This document shows positions 44,041 through 52,670 of a stretch of DNA of 64,000 nt, in pieces. A program made the position numbers and the translations under genes. Within the stretch, counting starts at the first letter, position 1; every line of letters starts with the position of its first letter. The notes beneath the pieces are model-generated. The model did not search any database. It was not told where the DNA came from and saw only the letters and a program-made list of their open reading frames with translations. Origin of the DNA: Gordonia sputi NBRC 100414 (GTDB lineage: Bacteria; Actinomycetota; Actinomycetes; Mycobacteriales; Mycobacteriaceae); the NCBI RefSeq assembly GCF_000248055.1, contig NZ_BAFC01000101.1, positions 1 through 64,000 of the forward strand. The letters are read 5' to 3'.

Positions 44041-45624
44041 ATGACCAACGGCGACGCCCAGTCGACGGGAGGAAGCGCCCAGTCGACGCCCGCGGCGCTG
44101 ATCCGCGCGGCGCAGACCTGGCCGGCGCAGCAGGCGATCGTCGACCGTCAGTGGAGCAAAGGGGGTGCAGGCGTCGAGCTGACATACGCGGAGCTGCTCG
44201 AGCGTGTCCGCGAGTTCGCCGCAGCGCTTGTCGCGTCGGGCTTCGAGGCCGGCGACAGGGTGGCCATCTGGTCGCCGAACAGCCATCACTGGCCAATCGC
44301 CGCACTGGGCGTGCAGTACGCGGGCGGGGTGCTGGTCCCGCTCAACACCCGCTACACGGCGACCGAGGCCATCGATGTGATCGAAAGAGCTCAGGTGACG
44401 GCGGTCGTGGTGTCGGGTGAGTTTCTCGGCGTCGACCATGCGGCCGAACTGCTTGGCGCGCATGGCAGCTCGCTGCCCGACCTCGTGGTGCGAGTGCCGC
44501 TCGACGGGTCGGCACCTGCGCCTGACGGCAGCGTCGACTGGTCGGACTTCGTCGCGCGTGCCACCGACGAGACGCGTGCCGAAGCGGATCGTCGAGCAGA
44601 TGCTGTTGCGCCAGAGGACATCTCCGACATTCTGTTCACCTCGGGGACCACCGGGAAGTCGAAAGGCGTTCTGGCCGAGCACCAGCAGACCATCGCGGGC
44701 GCGCGGGCGTGGGGAGCCAACGGACTCCTGAGTCCATCAGACCGCTACCTGATGGTGAACCCGTACTTCCACACGTTCGGATACAAGGCGGGCATTCTGC
44801 CGTCGATTCTCTACGGGACGACGATGATTCCGCTCGCGGTCTACTCCCCCACCGAAGCCATGCGAGTCGTCGAATCAGAGCGTGCGACAGTCTTTCCGGG
44901 AGCGCCGACCATCTTCCAGACCATCCTCGACGACCCCGCGCGCGCAGACCACGACCTGTCGTCGCTTCGCCTGGTGGTGACCGGCGCGGCCATCGTGCCG
45001 GTGGTGCTGATCGAGCGTATCCAACGCGACCTCGGCGTCGACACGGTGATCACCGCCTACGGCCAAACCGAATCCAGCGGCTTCATCACCACGTGCACCC
45101 CCGATGACGACGACGTCACGGTCGCGACAACGTGCGGCAGAGCCTTCGACGGCATGGAGATCGCGCTGTCGGACCAGGGTGAGGTGCTCACCCGTGGCGC
45201 GATGGTCATGCGCGGCTACCTCGACGATCCCGCGGCGACCGAAGCGACCATCGACGCCGACGGGTGGTTACACACCGGCGACGTCGGCGTGATCGACGAG
45301 CGCGGGAACCTCCGGATCACCGACCGGCTCAAGGACATGTTCATCTGCGGAGGGTTCAACGTGTACCCCGCCGAGGTCGAACAGACGCTCGCACGCCTCG
45401 ACGGAGTCACCGAAACCGCTGTGATCGGAGTTCCCGACGACCGACTCGGCGAGGTCGGCCGCGCCTACGTGACGATCCACGACGCTGCCCACCTCACCGA
45501 GAACGATGTACTCTCCTATGCGCGAACACATCTCGCGAACTTCAAGGTTCCCCGATCCGTGGTGTTCGTCGACGCGTTTCCCCGCAACGCGTCGGGCAAG
45601 ATACTCAAACGCGAACTGCGCTGA
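44041..45624 (+). CDS. fadD3: HIP-CoA synthetase FadD3
   Basis: A 527-residue ANL ligase: ILFTSGTTGKSKGVL near residue 195, AYGQTESSGFITT near residue 340, GWLHTGDVGVIDERGNLRITDR, and catalytic Lys in RNASGKILKREL. FadD3 activates 3aalpha-H-4alpha(3'-propanoate)-7abeta-methylhexahydro-1,5-indanedione (HIP). I use ATG at 44041 because GGAG lies six bases upstream; ATG at 44029 has a GAGG too close. The first 20 residues contain two copies of AQST encoded by a dispersed repeat and are probably an acquired extension. Confidence 0.9.
   Translation: MTNGDAQSTGGSAQSTPAALIRAAQTWPAQQAIVDRQWSKGGAGVELTYAELLERVREFAAALVASGFEAGDRVAIWSPNSHHWPIAALGVQYAGGVLVPLNTRYTATEAIDVIERAQVTAVVVSGEFLGVDHAAELLGAHGSSLPDLVVRVPLDGSAPAPDGSVDWSDFVARATDETRAEADRRADAVAPEDISDILFTSGTTGKSKGVLAEHQQTIAGARAWGANGLLSPSDRYLMVNPYFHTFGYKAGILPSILYGTTMIPLAVYSPTEAMRVVESERATVFPGAPTIFQTILDDPARADHDLSSLRLVVTGAAIVPVVLIERIQRDLGVDTVITAYGQTESSGFITTCTPDDDDVTVATTCGRAFDGMEIALSDQGEVLTRGAMVMRGYLDDPAATEATIDADGWLHTGDVGVIDERGNLRITDRLKDMFICGGFNVYPAEVEQTLARLDGVTETAVIGVPDDRLGEVGRAYVTIHDAAHLTENDVLSYARTHLANFKVPRSVVFVDAFPRNASGKILKRELR
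44069..44089. repeat. 21-bp sequence shared with 40415-40435, inside fadD3
   Basis: Identical over 21 bases to the spacer sequence 3.6 kb upstream. A related shorter copy of the CCCAGTCGACG core occurs at 44056-44067, giving the repeated AQST residues at the FadD3 N-terminus. Confidence 0.8.
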
Positions 45625-45636
45625 ACTCCAGCTCGC

Positions 45637-46161
45637 TCACGAATCGGACTGCGACGCAGCCCATTCGGCGACACGTTGGGCGCTCTGCTCTTCGGAGAGA
45701 TCCTCGACGCGAGTCATCACCGACCAGCGCACCCCGAACGGATCGAGGATCGACGCGAACCGGTCGCCCGAGACGAAGGTCGTGAGGGGCTCACGGACCG
45801 TCGCGCCGGCGGCTTCGGCCTTGGCCACCACCTCGTCGGCGCTGGGGCAGTAAAAGCCCAACGAGTAGCATGCCGCAGGCCCATCGGGCGCGGCGATCAG
45901 GCCGTACTCCTCGTTGGGCTCGCCGAGTTGCAGGTGGCCGGTGCCGAAGTCGATGTCGGCGTGCACGACCACGCCGTCGAACTCCGTGGCATCGACCAAT
46001 CGTGCCCCGAAGACACTGGTGTAGAACTCGATTGCCTGCTTGGCATTCGACACGGCGATGAACGGCGTGAGACTCGTCAGGCCGTGCGGGATGCCGTCGG
46101 TGGTGTGTTCGCCGGTGACGCCCGTCGTCGGTTCGGTGGTGGTGTTCTGCTGTGTTGTCAT
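45637..46161 (-). CDS. VOC-family (glyoxalase/PhnB-like) protein
   Basis: A 174-residue protein with TPFIAVSNAKQAIEFYTSVFGARLVD, a mid-segment SLGFYCPSADEVVAKAEAAGATV and DRFASILDPFGVRWSVMT, the usual single VOC beta-alpha-beta-beta-beta layout. A Thr-rich N-terminal leader precedes the domain. It is divergent from an AraC regulator, which may control it. The reaction is unknown; VOC members include glyoxalases, dioxygenases and resistance proteins. Confidence 0.82.
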   Translation of the reverse strand: MTTQQNTTTEPTTGVTGEHTTDGIPHGLTSLTPFIAVSNAKQAIEFYTSVFGARLVDATEFDGVVVHADIDFGTGHLQLGEPNEEYGLIAAPDGPAACYSLGFYCPSADEVVAKAEAAGATVREPLTTFVSGDRFASILDPFGVRWSVMTRVEDLSEEQSAQRVAEWAASQSDS

Positions 46162-46226
46162 ACGTTTCACGGTAGGGATCGTGCGCGCTGCGCGGCTTGT
46201 AGATTCGCGACGACTATCATTGACTC

Positions 46227-47108
46227 ATGCCCGTCAGCGGAGCCGACCCCTCCGGCGCCCCAGACTCCCGTGTAACAGACACTGATACACCAGACATGGG
46301 CGCCCCGGCCACCGACGCTCCAGACACCCGCGGGGTGCTCTACCCCGCTCGCCTGCCCACCTTCGATCGCGTCGTCGCGCCCGACGACCTCTCGTCGATG
46401 GTCGCGTGGTTCTGGATACCCCAGTGGAACCTCGCGCCCGGCCGGACGTCGCGGCAGAACATTCTGCCGTTTCCCGCATGCAACCTCGTCGTCGAAGCTG
46501 ATGGTGTGCTGATCGTCGGGCCGTCGACTCAGCGCACGCACCGCGATCTGACCGGCTCCGGCTGGGCCGTCGGGGCATTGCTGCGACCGGCGGGCGCTGC
46601 CGCGCTCGACGTCTCGCCACGACCACTGCGCGATACCGCGCAACCGTTCCGTGCGCCCGATCTGTTCGAATCGATCTCTGTGGCAATGACTGTCAAGGAA
46701 CCCGATGTCTCCGACGCCGCATCACGCTTCGCGTCGTGGCTGCGTGAACACTTGACGCCACCCCAGGACTCGGCGCTGCTCGCGAACGAGATGCAGGACC
46801 TCATCGCAGCGGCTCGCAGCATCGTCCGCGTCGACGACCTCGCACGCGAGATGTCGATGTCTGTACGCACACTGCAGCGCATCGCCGACCGCCACATCGG
46901 CCTCTCCCCGTTGGCGGTCATCCGTCGATACCGATTGCAGGAGGCCGCGGAACGACTGCGCGACGACCCGACGATCACCCTCGCCGACGTCGCCGCCGAC
47001 CTCGCATACACCGATCAGGCGCACTTCTCGGCCGACTTCCGCCAGACCCTCGGCCTACCGCCGGGCGAATACCGTCGCACCGTCGCCGAATCCGGTACGG
47101 ACTCATGA
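46227..47108 (+). CDS. AraC-family transcriptional regulator
   Basis: A 293-residue regulator with a variable N-terminal domain (MVAWFWIPQWNLAPG and a GAALLRPAGA-like stretch similar to DUF6597) and a C-terminal AraC double helix-turn-helix: RVDDLAREMSMSVRTLQRIA, then TLADVAADLAYTDQAHFSADF. Divergent from the VOC gene; stop overlaps the next gene by ATGA, tying it to the kinase-like protein. Confidence 0.85.
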   Translation: MPVSGADPSGAPDSRVTDTDTPDMGAPATDAPDTRGVLYPARLPTFDRVVAPDDLSSMVAWFWIPQWNLAPGRTSRQNILPFPACNLVVEADGVLIVGPSTQRTHRDLTGSGWAVGALLRPAGAAALDVSPRPLRDTAQPFRAPDLFESISVAMTVKEPDVSDAASRFASWLREHLTPPQDSALLANEMQDLIAAARSIVRVDDLAREMSMSVRTLQRIADRHIGLSPLAVIRRYRLQEAAERLRDDPTITLADVAADLAYTDQAHFSADFRQTLGLPPGEYRRTVAESGTDS

Positions 47109-48622
47109 CAGACGCGACGCAAGCCGAGGACATGCTGGCACAGGTCGGTGCCCTCGATCCGGACTCGTCGACCAGAAGCATCGTCACGCACGGCGCGGTG
47201 ATCGTGCTCAACGGTGATCGTGCGTGGAAGCTCAAACGGCCGGTTCGGTTGCGCTACTTCGACTTCAGCACGCCGGAGCGGCGTCGAGCAGCTCTCGACG
47301 CCGAACTCCGGCTCAATCGACGCTTCGCTCCCGGTCTCTACATCGCGGTACACGCGATCCGACGCACCGCGGACGGTTCGCTCTCGTTCGAAGGCGCGGG
47401 CGAGGTCGTCGACCACGTCTTGGAGATGACACGCTTCGACGACGATGCGCTGATGGTCACCCACGCACATCCGGGCGGCCTCGACGACGACCTGCTGCAG
47501 CGCCTCGCGATGCGCGTCGTCGAACTGCATCGGGGATCCGAGATCAGTGCGGATGCCCGTGGGGCGCAACGATTGCAGGACGTCGTCGACGGAAACCTCG
47601 CGAGCATGGCGGCGTTCCCGGACATCATCGAACCCGTTGTGGCACAAGAACTGACCGACAGGATCACCACCCTCATCACCGAGCATCGCGACCTTCTCGA
47701 CGATCGGGCACGCGGCGGGCGCGTTCGCCACTGTCACGGCGATCTGCATCTCGGGAACGTCGCGATCGTCGACGGCGAGCCGATTCCGTTCGACTGCTTG
47801 GAGTTCGACGCGGAGCTCGCCACGACCGACGTCCTCTACGATCTCGCGTTCCTCGTGATGGACCTGTGGGCACGCGGACTGCGTCACGAAGCCAACGTCG
47901 TCGTCAACACCTACTTCGATCATGCGACGTTCGATGGTTCTATCGACGACGAGAATGGATTCTGCTTACTGCCGGTACTGCTCGCGGTACGCGCCACGGT
48001 GCGTGCACACGTCGCGGCAGCCGAGCACGACGTCGACCGCGCGCACGAATACCTCGCGCTTGCACTGGGTTTCACCGAGTCTGCGCGGCCGCGGCTCGTC
48101 GCGATCGGCGGCGGTTCCGGTACCGGGAAGTCGACGATAGCGCGGGCGGTCGGAGGCAGCCTCGATCCAGCGCCTGGCGCTCGCATCCTGCGCACGGACG
48201 TGTTGCGCAAACGTCTTGCGGGAGTGGGCATCGCGGACAAGCTACCGCGATCGGCCTACACCGACACGGCTCGCGCCGCGGTGTACACCGAGCTGTTCCG
48301 CCTCGCCGAAGCAGACGTGCGCGGCGGAATGAGCGTCATCGCCGACGCCGTGTTCGGTCGAAGCAGTCAGTCGACCGCAATAGCCGACGTCACCGAGTGC
48401 GCGGGCGTCGACTTCACCGGCATCTGGCTGGAACTACCTGAGGCCGAGCGCATTTCACGCATCGAGCACCGCGGACTCGACGCCTCCGACGCCGACGCCT
48501 CGGTCGCGCGCAGGCAGAGTGCGACGCTCGAACTGCCCGATGAGCGCTGGCGGCGCGTTGAGGCGTCGGGCGGCGTCGAATCGGTCGTCGCAGCGAGCGG
48601 GCTGGGCGCTGATCGCGGCTGA
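47105..48622 (+). CDS. Two-domain protein: aminoglycoside-phosphotransferase-like plus P-loop kinase
   Basis: A 505-residue protein. The N-terminal half has a phosphotransferase core, CHGDLHLGNV near residue 213 and FDCLEFD near residue 232. The C-terminal half has a Walker A GGGSGTGKST near residue 338 and resembles gluconate-kinase/AAA-type small-molecule kinases (RTDVLRKRL follows). The fusion is like M. tuberculosis Rv2004c as I recall it. The substrate is unknown. Translationally coupled to the AraC gene. Confidence 0.8.
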   Translation: MTDATQAEDMLAQVGALDPDSSTRSIVTHGAVIVLNGDRAWKLKRPVRLRYFDFSTPERRRAALDAELRLNRRFAPGLYIAVHAIRRTADGSLSFEGAGEVVDHVLEMTRFDDDALMVTHAHPGGLDDDLLQRLAMRVVELHRGSEISADARGAQRLQDVVDGNLASMAAFPDIIEPVVAQELTDRITTLITEHRDLLDDRARGGRVRHCHGDLHLGNVAIVDGEPIPFDCLEFDAELATTDVLYDLAFLVMDLWARGLRHEANVVVNTYFDHATFDGSIDDENGFCLLPVLLAVRATVRAHVAAAEHDVDRAHEYLALALGFTESARPRLVAIGGGSGTGKSTIARAVGGSLDPAPGARILRTDVLRKRLAGVGIADKLPRSAYTDTARAAVYTELFRLAEADVRGGMSVIADAVFGRSSQSTAIADVTECAGVDFTGIWLELPEAERISRIEHRGLDASDADASVARRQSATLELPDERWRRVEASGGVESVVAASGLGADRG

Positions 48623-48647
48623 GGCCCGCGCCTCGACCAAGCCTCAG
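48619..48647. terminator. Hairpin between convergent genes
   Basis: CTGAGGC at 48619-48625 pairs with GCCTCAG at 48641-48647 across a 15-base loop, overlapping both stop codons. Probable bidirectional terminator. Confidence 0.5.
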
Positions 48648-50209
48648 TCGCGCAGCGGCTTGACCAGTGGGAACAGGATCGTTTCGCGGATGCCCAGGCC
48701 GGTGAGCGCCATCAGCAGGCGATCGATGCCCATGCCGGTGCCCGCCGTCGGGGGCATGCCGTACTCCATGGCGGCGAGGAACTCTTCGTCGAGTCGCATG
48801 GCTTCGTCGTCGCCGGCAGCAGCGAGGCGTGCCTGGTCGACAAAGCGCTCACGCTGGATGACCGGATCGACGAGTTCGGAGTAGCCGGTGGCCAGCTCGA
48901 AGCCGCGGACGTAGAGGTCCCACTTCTCGACGACGCCCGGCACGCTGCGGTGTGCGCGAACCAGCGGCGACGTCTCGACGGGGAAATCGCGCACGAAGAC
49001 GGGCTGCGAGAGCTTCTCACCGACCATGTGCTCCCACAGTTCCTCGACGAGCTTCCCGTGACCGTAACCCTTGTCCTTGGGCACCTCGAGGCCGACGCGG
49101 GCGGCGATGGCGAGCAGCTCGTCGACGCTGGTCCCGGGATGTTCCGGGCCGCCGTCGGGAACGATCTCCTGGCCGAGCGCCTCCGAGAGCGACGGGTACA
49201 TCTCCAACGAGGTCCACTCGCCGGAGAGGTCGTAGGTGGTGCCGTCCGGCATTTCCGGCATGAGCGTGCCGATCGCGCCGAGTGCCACCTCCTGGATGAT
49301 CTCGCGGGTCATCGTCGCGGCGTCGTCGTAGGTGCCGTAGGCCTGGTAGGTCTCGAGCATCGCGAATTCGGGCGAATGGGTGGAGTCGGCGCCCTCGTTG
49401 CGGAAGTTGCGGTTGATCTCGAAGACGCGCTCGATTCCGCCGACCACCGCGCGCTTGAGGAACAGTTCCGGCGCGATACGCAGGTAAAGGTCGATGTCGA
49501 AGGCGTTGGAGTGCGTCACGAACGGCCGTGCCGCCGCGCCGCCGTGCAGCGTCTGCAGCATCGGGGTCTCGACCTCGAGGAATCCTCGGGTGACGAGTGC
49601 CTTGCGCAGCTCGGCGATCACCGAGATACGGGTCCGCGCAGTCTCACGCGCTTCCGGACGCATGATGAGGTCGACGTAGCGCTGACGGACGCGCGTCTCC
49701 TCGTTCATCTCCTTGTGCGCAACCGGCAACGGACGCAACGACTTCGACGCCATCGCCCACTCATCGGCCATCACCGACAGTTCGCCGGTACGCGAGCTGA
49801 TGACCTCACCGTGGACGTAGACGATGTCGCCGAGGTCGACGTCGGACTTCCATCGCGCGAGCGACTCCTCGCCGACCCCGTTGAAGCTGATCATGGCCTG
49901 GAGCTGGGTACCGTCGCCCTCCTGCAGCGTGGCAAAGCACAGCTTGCCCTTGTTGCGCAGGAAGATCACGCGCCCGGCGACGCCGACGATCGTGCCAGTC
50001 TCGGTGCCCGCCTCGAGGTCGGGGTGTGCCTCGCGGATCTCGGCGAGGCTGTGCGTGCGGCCGATCGACACCGGGTAGGCCTCGCGTCCCTCGTCGAGGA
50101 TGCGGTCGCGCTTCTCCCGACGGATACGCAGTTGCTCGGGCGTCTGGTCGTCGTTGTCGCCAGCCGTTGTCGTTGCAGCCTTATTCGCGGAGGTCAGGGG
50201 TTCGCTCAC
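48644..50209 (-). CDS. lysS: Lysyl-tRNA synthetase, class II
   Basis: A 521-residue enzyme. The N-terminal OB-fold anticodon domain carries [19 protein letters not shown] and [10 protein letters not shown]. Class II motif 2 is [24 protein letters not shown], motif 3 is [15 protein letters not shown]. The GTG at 50209 is preferred; the open frame extends further upstream but the extra residues are unlike LysRS. It charges tRNA-Lys in the cytoplasm. Followed in M. tuberculosis by the same coaX-panD-panC neighbourhood. Confidence 0.93.
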   Translation of the reverse strand: MSEPLTSANKAATTTAGDNDDQTPEQLRIRREKRDRILDEGREAYPVSIGRTHSLAEIREAHPDLEAGTETGTIVGVAGRVIFLRNKGKLCFATLQEGDGTQLQAMISFNGVGEESLARWKSDVDLGDIVYVHGEVISSRTGELSVMADEWAMASKSLRPLPVAHKEMNEETRVRQRYVDLIMRPEARETARTRISVIAELRKALVTRGFLEVETPMLQTLHGGAAARPFVTHSNAFDIDLYLRIAPELFLKRAVVGGIERVFEINRNFRNEGADSTHSPEFAMLETYQAYGTYDDAATMTREIIQEVALGAIGTLMPEMPDGTTYDLSGEWTSLEMYPSLSEALGQEIVPDGGPEHPGTSVDELLAIAARVGLEVPKDKGYGHGKLVEELWEHMVGEKLSQPVFVRDFPVETSPLVRAHRSVPGVVEKWDLYVRGFELATGYSELVDPVIQRERFVDQARLAAAGDDEAMRLDEEFLAAMEYGMPPTAGTGMGIDRLLMALTGLGIRETILFPLVKPLRD

Positions 50210-50265
50210 ACCTCGAAGACTATCGGCCGGGGTGGGATCGGGGAAAATCGCCGTGCTGGTGGATG

Positions 50266-50730
50266 TCAGTGCGCGGAGAAGACTGCCAGTTCGCCCGCGC
50301 TGATCTGGCCGTTGATGCCGTCGCGGCGCAGGCCGCGGAATCCGCCGACGACGAAGACAGTGCCACTGACGCCGCGTGCCTGCAGGTGCCAGGCGAGCCA
50401 CTCCGCCTCGTGGCCGTCGTCGCTCACGAGGACCCAGCGCCGATCGGCGGTTGCGGTGCGCAGCGAGGTCGGTGAGCCGGGAGTCAGCAGGTCGAGCACC
50501 TCAGCGGCGTCGACGGCCAGCGCCCCGAGCAGCGCACCGTTGAGTCGGCGCTTGCGGTGACTGCGGATGTCGACCGGCACTGCTCCGGCGGCGATGGCGT
50601 CACGGTAGGCCGTGGGCTGAAGCGAGAGCGGAACGTCGGGGACGGCCTGTGTGACGGGTGCCTGCGCGAAGGCGTGGACCTGGACCGGTGCGTTGACCAG
50701 CGATGCATTGATGAGCGACGGGGCAGTCAT
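50266..50730 (-). CDS. Rhodanese-like protein lacking the active-site cysteine
   Basis: A 154-residue single rhodanese domain: [25 protein letters not shown], and the loop where rhodaneses carry CxxxxR reads [15 protein letters not shown], with Ser in place of Cys. It should not transfer sulfur by the classical mechanism but could bind sulfur compounds or act as a regulatory subunit. ATG at 50730 follows GAGG. A cysteine-rich mini-ORF 67 bp upstream (50798-50833) suggests expression tied to cysteine supply. Confidence 0.75.
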   Translation of the reverse strand: MTAPSLINASLVNAPVQVHAFAQAPVTQAVPDVPLSLQPTAYRDAIAAGAVPVDIRSHRKRRLNGALLGALAVDAAEVLDLLTPGSPTSLRTATADRRWVLVSDDGHEAEWLAWHLQARGVSGTVFVVGGFRGLRRDGINGQISAGELAVFSAH

Positions 50731-50797
50731 GAGAGATACCTCGGTGGTGATCGAAACGAGCGGGGGCATCGACGAAGGGCGGCCGCATGAAGCGGAC

Positions 50798-50833
50798 TCA
50801 GCCCTGACAACACTCCTGACAGCTCTTGATCAC
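50798..50833 (-). CDS. Cysteine-rich leader mini-ORF (11 codons)
   Basis: GTG-initiated frame reading VIKSCQECCQG and stop, three Cys in eleven residues. It lies in the leader of the rhodanese-like gene. In mycobacteria, short polycysteine leader ORFs, often leaderless GTG/ATG starts, attenuate downstream sulfur genes when charged tRNA-Cys is plentiful. No Shine-Dalgarno is visible before the GTG, and AAACTT at -12 to -7 could be a -10 element, both consistent with a leaderless start. Confidence 0.5.
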   Translation of the reverse strand: MIKSCQECCQG

Positions 50834-50935
50834 GGCGACAAGTTTGCCACAGTGCACGGCTACGGGCCAGGTCTGCGGGAGTTTCGTGCTCGCGGTGCGC
50901 AAAAAGACGTTCGACGCCGCGCTGGGCGTGCCAGG

Positions 50936-51745
50936 TCAGCGGGTCCCGCGCCCACGGCCCTGCTGTTTGGCCCGCTCGGACACCAGGCGTAGCCCCTCGA
51001 GGGTCAGATACGAGTGGTGGGTGGTGAGCGTGCGGCTCTCCGGGTAGATCAGCGGCGCCAGCGACCCGGTGGCCACAACCGTCAGATCCCGGCCGTCGAA
51101 GCCGGCGACGGTGTCGCGCACCCTGTCGACGAGCCCGTCGACCTGCCCGGCGAATCCGTACAGGATGCCTGACTGCAGCGCTTCGACAGTGTTCTTGCCC
51201 AACACGCTGCGCGGGGGCATGAGTTCGACGCGGCGCACGGTCACCGTGTGCTCGGCGAGCGCCTCGACGCCGAGGTTCACTCCCGGCGCGATGGCGCCGC
51301 CGAGGAACTCGCCCTTCGCCGACACCGCGTCGACAACTGTCGCCGTGCCGAATGCGACGACGATGCACGGTCCGCCGTAGATATGCTGCGCGGCAAGACA
51401 ATTGGCGACACGATCGGTGCCGACCTCTTTGGGATTGTCGACGAGCAGCGGGACCCCGGTGCGGACACCCGGTTCGAGGAGAACGTGATGGACGCCGTCG
51501 CAGTAGCGCGAGACCATGACGCGCAGTTCTCGCAGCAACGCCGGCACCGTCGACAACGCTGCCACGCCGGTGATCTGCTCGATGTCGTCGCCGAGTAGCC
51601 CGCGGATCGCCATCGCGAGTTCGTCGGCGGTCAGGTGCGGGTCGGTGTGAATCCGCCAGTCCCGCACGAGAGTGGCGTGTTCACCCGACCCCGCGAACAC
51701 CCCGAGATGGATGTTCGTGTTCCCGACCTCGACAACGAGCAGCAT
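50936..51745 (-). CDS. coaX: Type III pantothenate kinase, possibly inactive
   Basis: A 269-residue ASKHA-fold protein: phosphate loop VVEVGNTNIHLG, EPGVRTGVPLLVDNPKEVG, and KGEFLGGAIAPGV. Two canonical acidic positions differ: the first motif has Glu where DxGNT has Asp, and the second reads VVAFGTATVVD with Ala in place of the Asp of DFGTA. M. tuberculosis CoaX is also reported inactive, with PanK type I doing the job. Operon with panD (7-bp gap), for coenzyme A synthesis. Confidence 0.88.
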   Translation of the reverse strand: MLLVVEVGNTNIHLGVFAGSGEHATLVRDWRIHTDPHLTADELAMAIRGLLGDDIEQITGVAALSTVPALLRELRVMVSRYCDGVHHVLLEPGVRTGVPLLVDNPKEVGTDRVANCLAAQHIYGGPCIVVAFGTATVVDAVSAKGEFLGGAIAPGVNLGVEALAEHTVTVRRVELMPPRSVLGKNTVEALQSGILYGFAGQVDGLVDRVRDTVAGFDGRDLTVVATGSLAPLIYPESRTLTTHHSYLTLEGLRLVSERAKQQGRGRGTR

Positions 51746-51752
51746 CGACGAC

Positions 51753-52205
51753 CTACACCGTCGAATCGGCGAAGTCGGTTCGCGCCGAGCCAGTTTCAGG
51801 GTGGCGCGGGTCGAGGAGTCCCGAACCCTCTGACGCGTGCGCGGGATCTGTACCGTTCTCGACGACGCGGTTGGCCTCGTCGACGAAAACCACGTGCGGG
51901 CTGTATGCACGCACCTCCGCTTCGTCGAGGATGCCGTAGGCGATGATGATCACCAGATCGCCGGGATGAACGAGATGCGCTGCCGCGCCGTTGATCCCGA
52001 TGACGCCGGTACCGCGGTCGCCCGCGATCGCGTAGGTCTCGAGACGGGCGCCGTTGGTGATGTCGACGATGGTGACCTGTTCACCTTCGAGTAGGTCCGC
52101 GGCGTCGAGCAGGTCGGCGTCGATGGTCACCGACCCGACGTAGTGCAGATCGGCCTGAGTGACGGTCGCCCGATGGATCTTCGACGTCATCATGGTGCGA
52201 AACAT
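51753..52205 (-). CDS. panD: Aspartate 1-decarboxylase
   Basis: A 150-residue PanD precursor. YVGSVTID holds the Gly-Ser self-cleavage site that creates the pyruvoyl cofactor, and [14 protein letters not shown] and YGILDEAE are family motifs. It makes beta-alanine for pantothenate. ATG follows AGGAA. The C-terminal 25 residues (after VENGT) look like a variable tail. Confidence 0.95.
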   Translation of the reverse strand: MFRTMMTSKIHRATVTQADLHYVGSVTIDADLLDAADLLEGEQVTIVDITNGARLETYAIAGDRGTGVIGINGAAAHLVHPGDLVIIIAYGILDEAEVRAYSPHVVFVDEANRVVENGTDPAHASEGSGLLDPRHPETGSARTDFADSTV

Positions 52206-52262
52206 GCTGTCATTCCTCTGTGTTGGCGTGCATTGCGGGCGGGCTGCAGAGTCTGTGGGGGC

Positions 52263-52670
52263 GTGATCTCGACAAGCTCGATCAGCGGGGGTTGGCGCAC
52301 GATCGGCGCGGGAGTGATCTCGACAAGCTCGATCAGCGGAGGGCGGTGCTCGATCAGCGGGGGTTGGCGCACGATCGGCGCGGGAGTGATCTCGACCAGC
52401 TCGATCAGCGGAGAGCGGCGCACGATCAGCGAGGAGCGGCGCACGATCGGCGAGGGGCGGCGCATCCTTGGCCCGCTGGTCGAGCGGGCGCGAGCGAAGC
52501 GAGCACCCGAGTCGAGACCACCCTCCGCCGCTGGTTGGGTGATCTCGACAAGCTCGATCAGCGGGGAGCCGCGCTCGATCAGCGAGTGGTGGCGCTCGAT
52601 CGGCGCGGGAGTGATCTCGACAAGCTCGACCGGCGAGGAGCGGCGCTCGATCAGCGCGGGGCGGTGCGGG
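52263..52670. repeat. Array of GTGATCTCGACAAGCTCGAT-type repeats
   Basis: A 465-bp gene-free gap between panC and panD. Twenty-six-base units beginning GTGATCTCGACAAGCTCGA start at 52263, 52314, 52386, 52539 and 52611. Between them lie many half-units of the form GCTCGATCAGCG or GCACGATCGGCG, and one GAGCGAAGCGAGCACCC segment near 52490. Spacing is irregular (51, 72, 153 and 72 bp), so it is not a CRISPR array. Similar repeats are scattered in Gordonia-like genomes. No gene is apparent. Confidence 0.85.

Noticed and set aside
52263..52670. Possible CRISPR array
   Set aside because: Units are degenerate, spacers vary widely in length and contain repeat fragments, and no cas gene is nearby.
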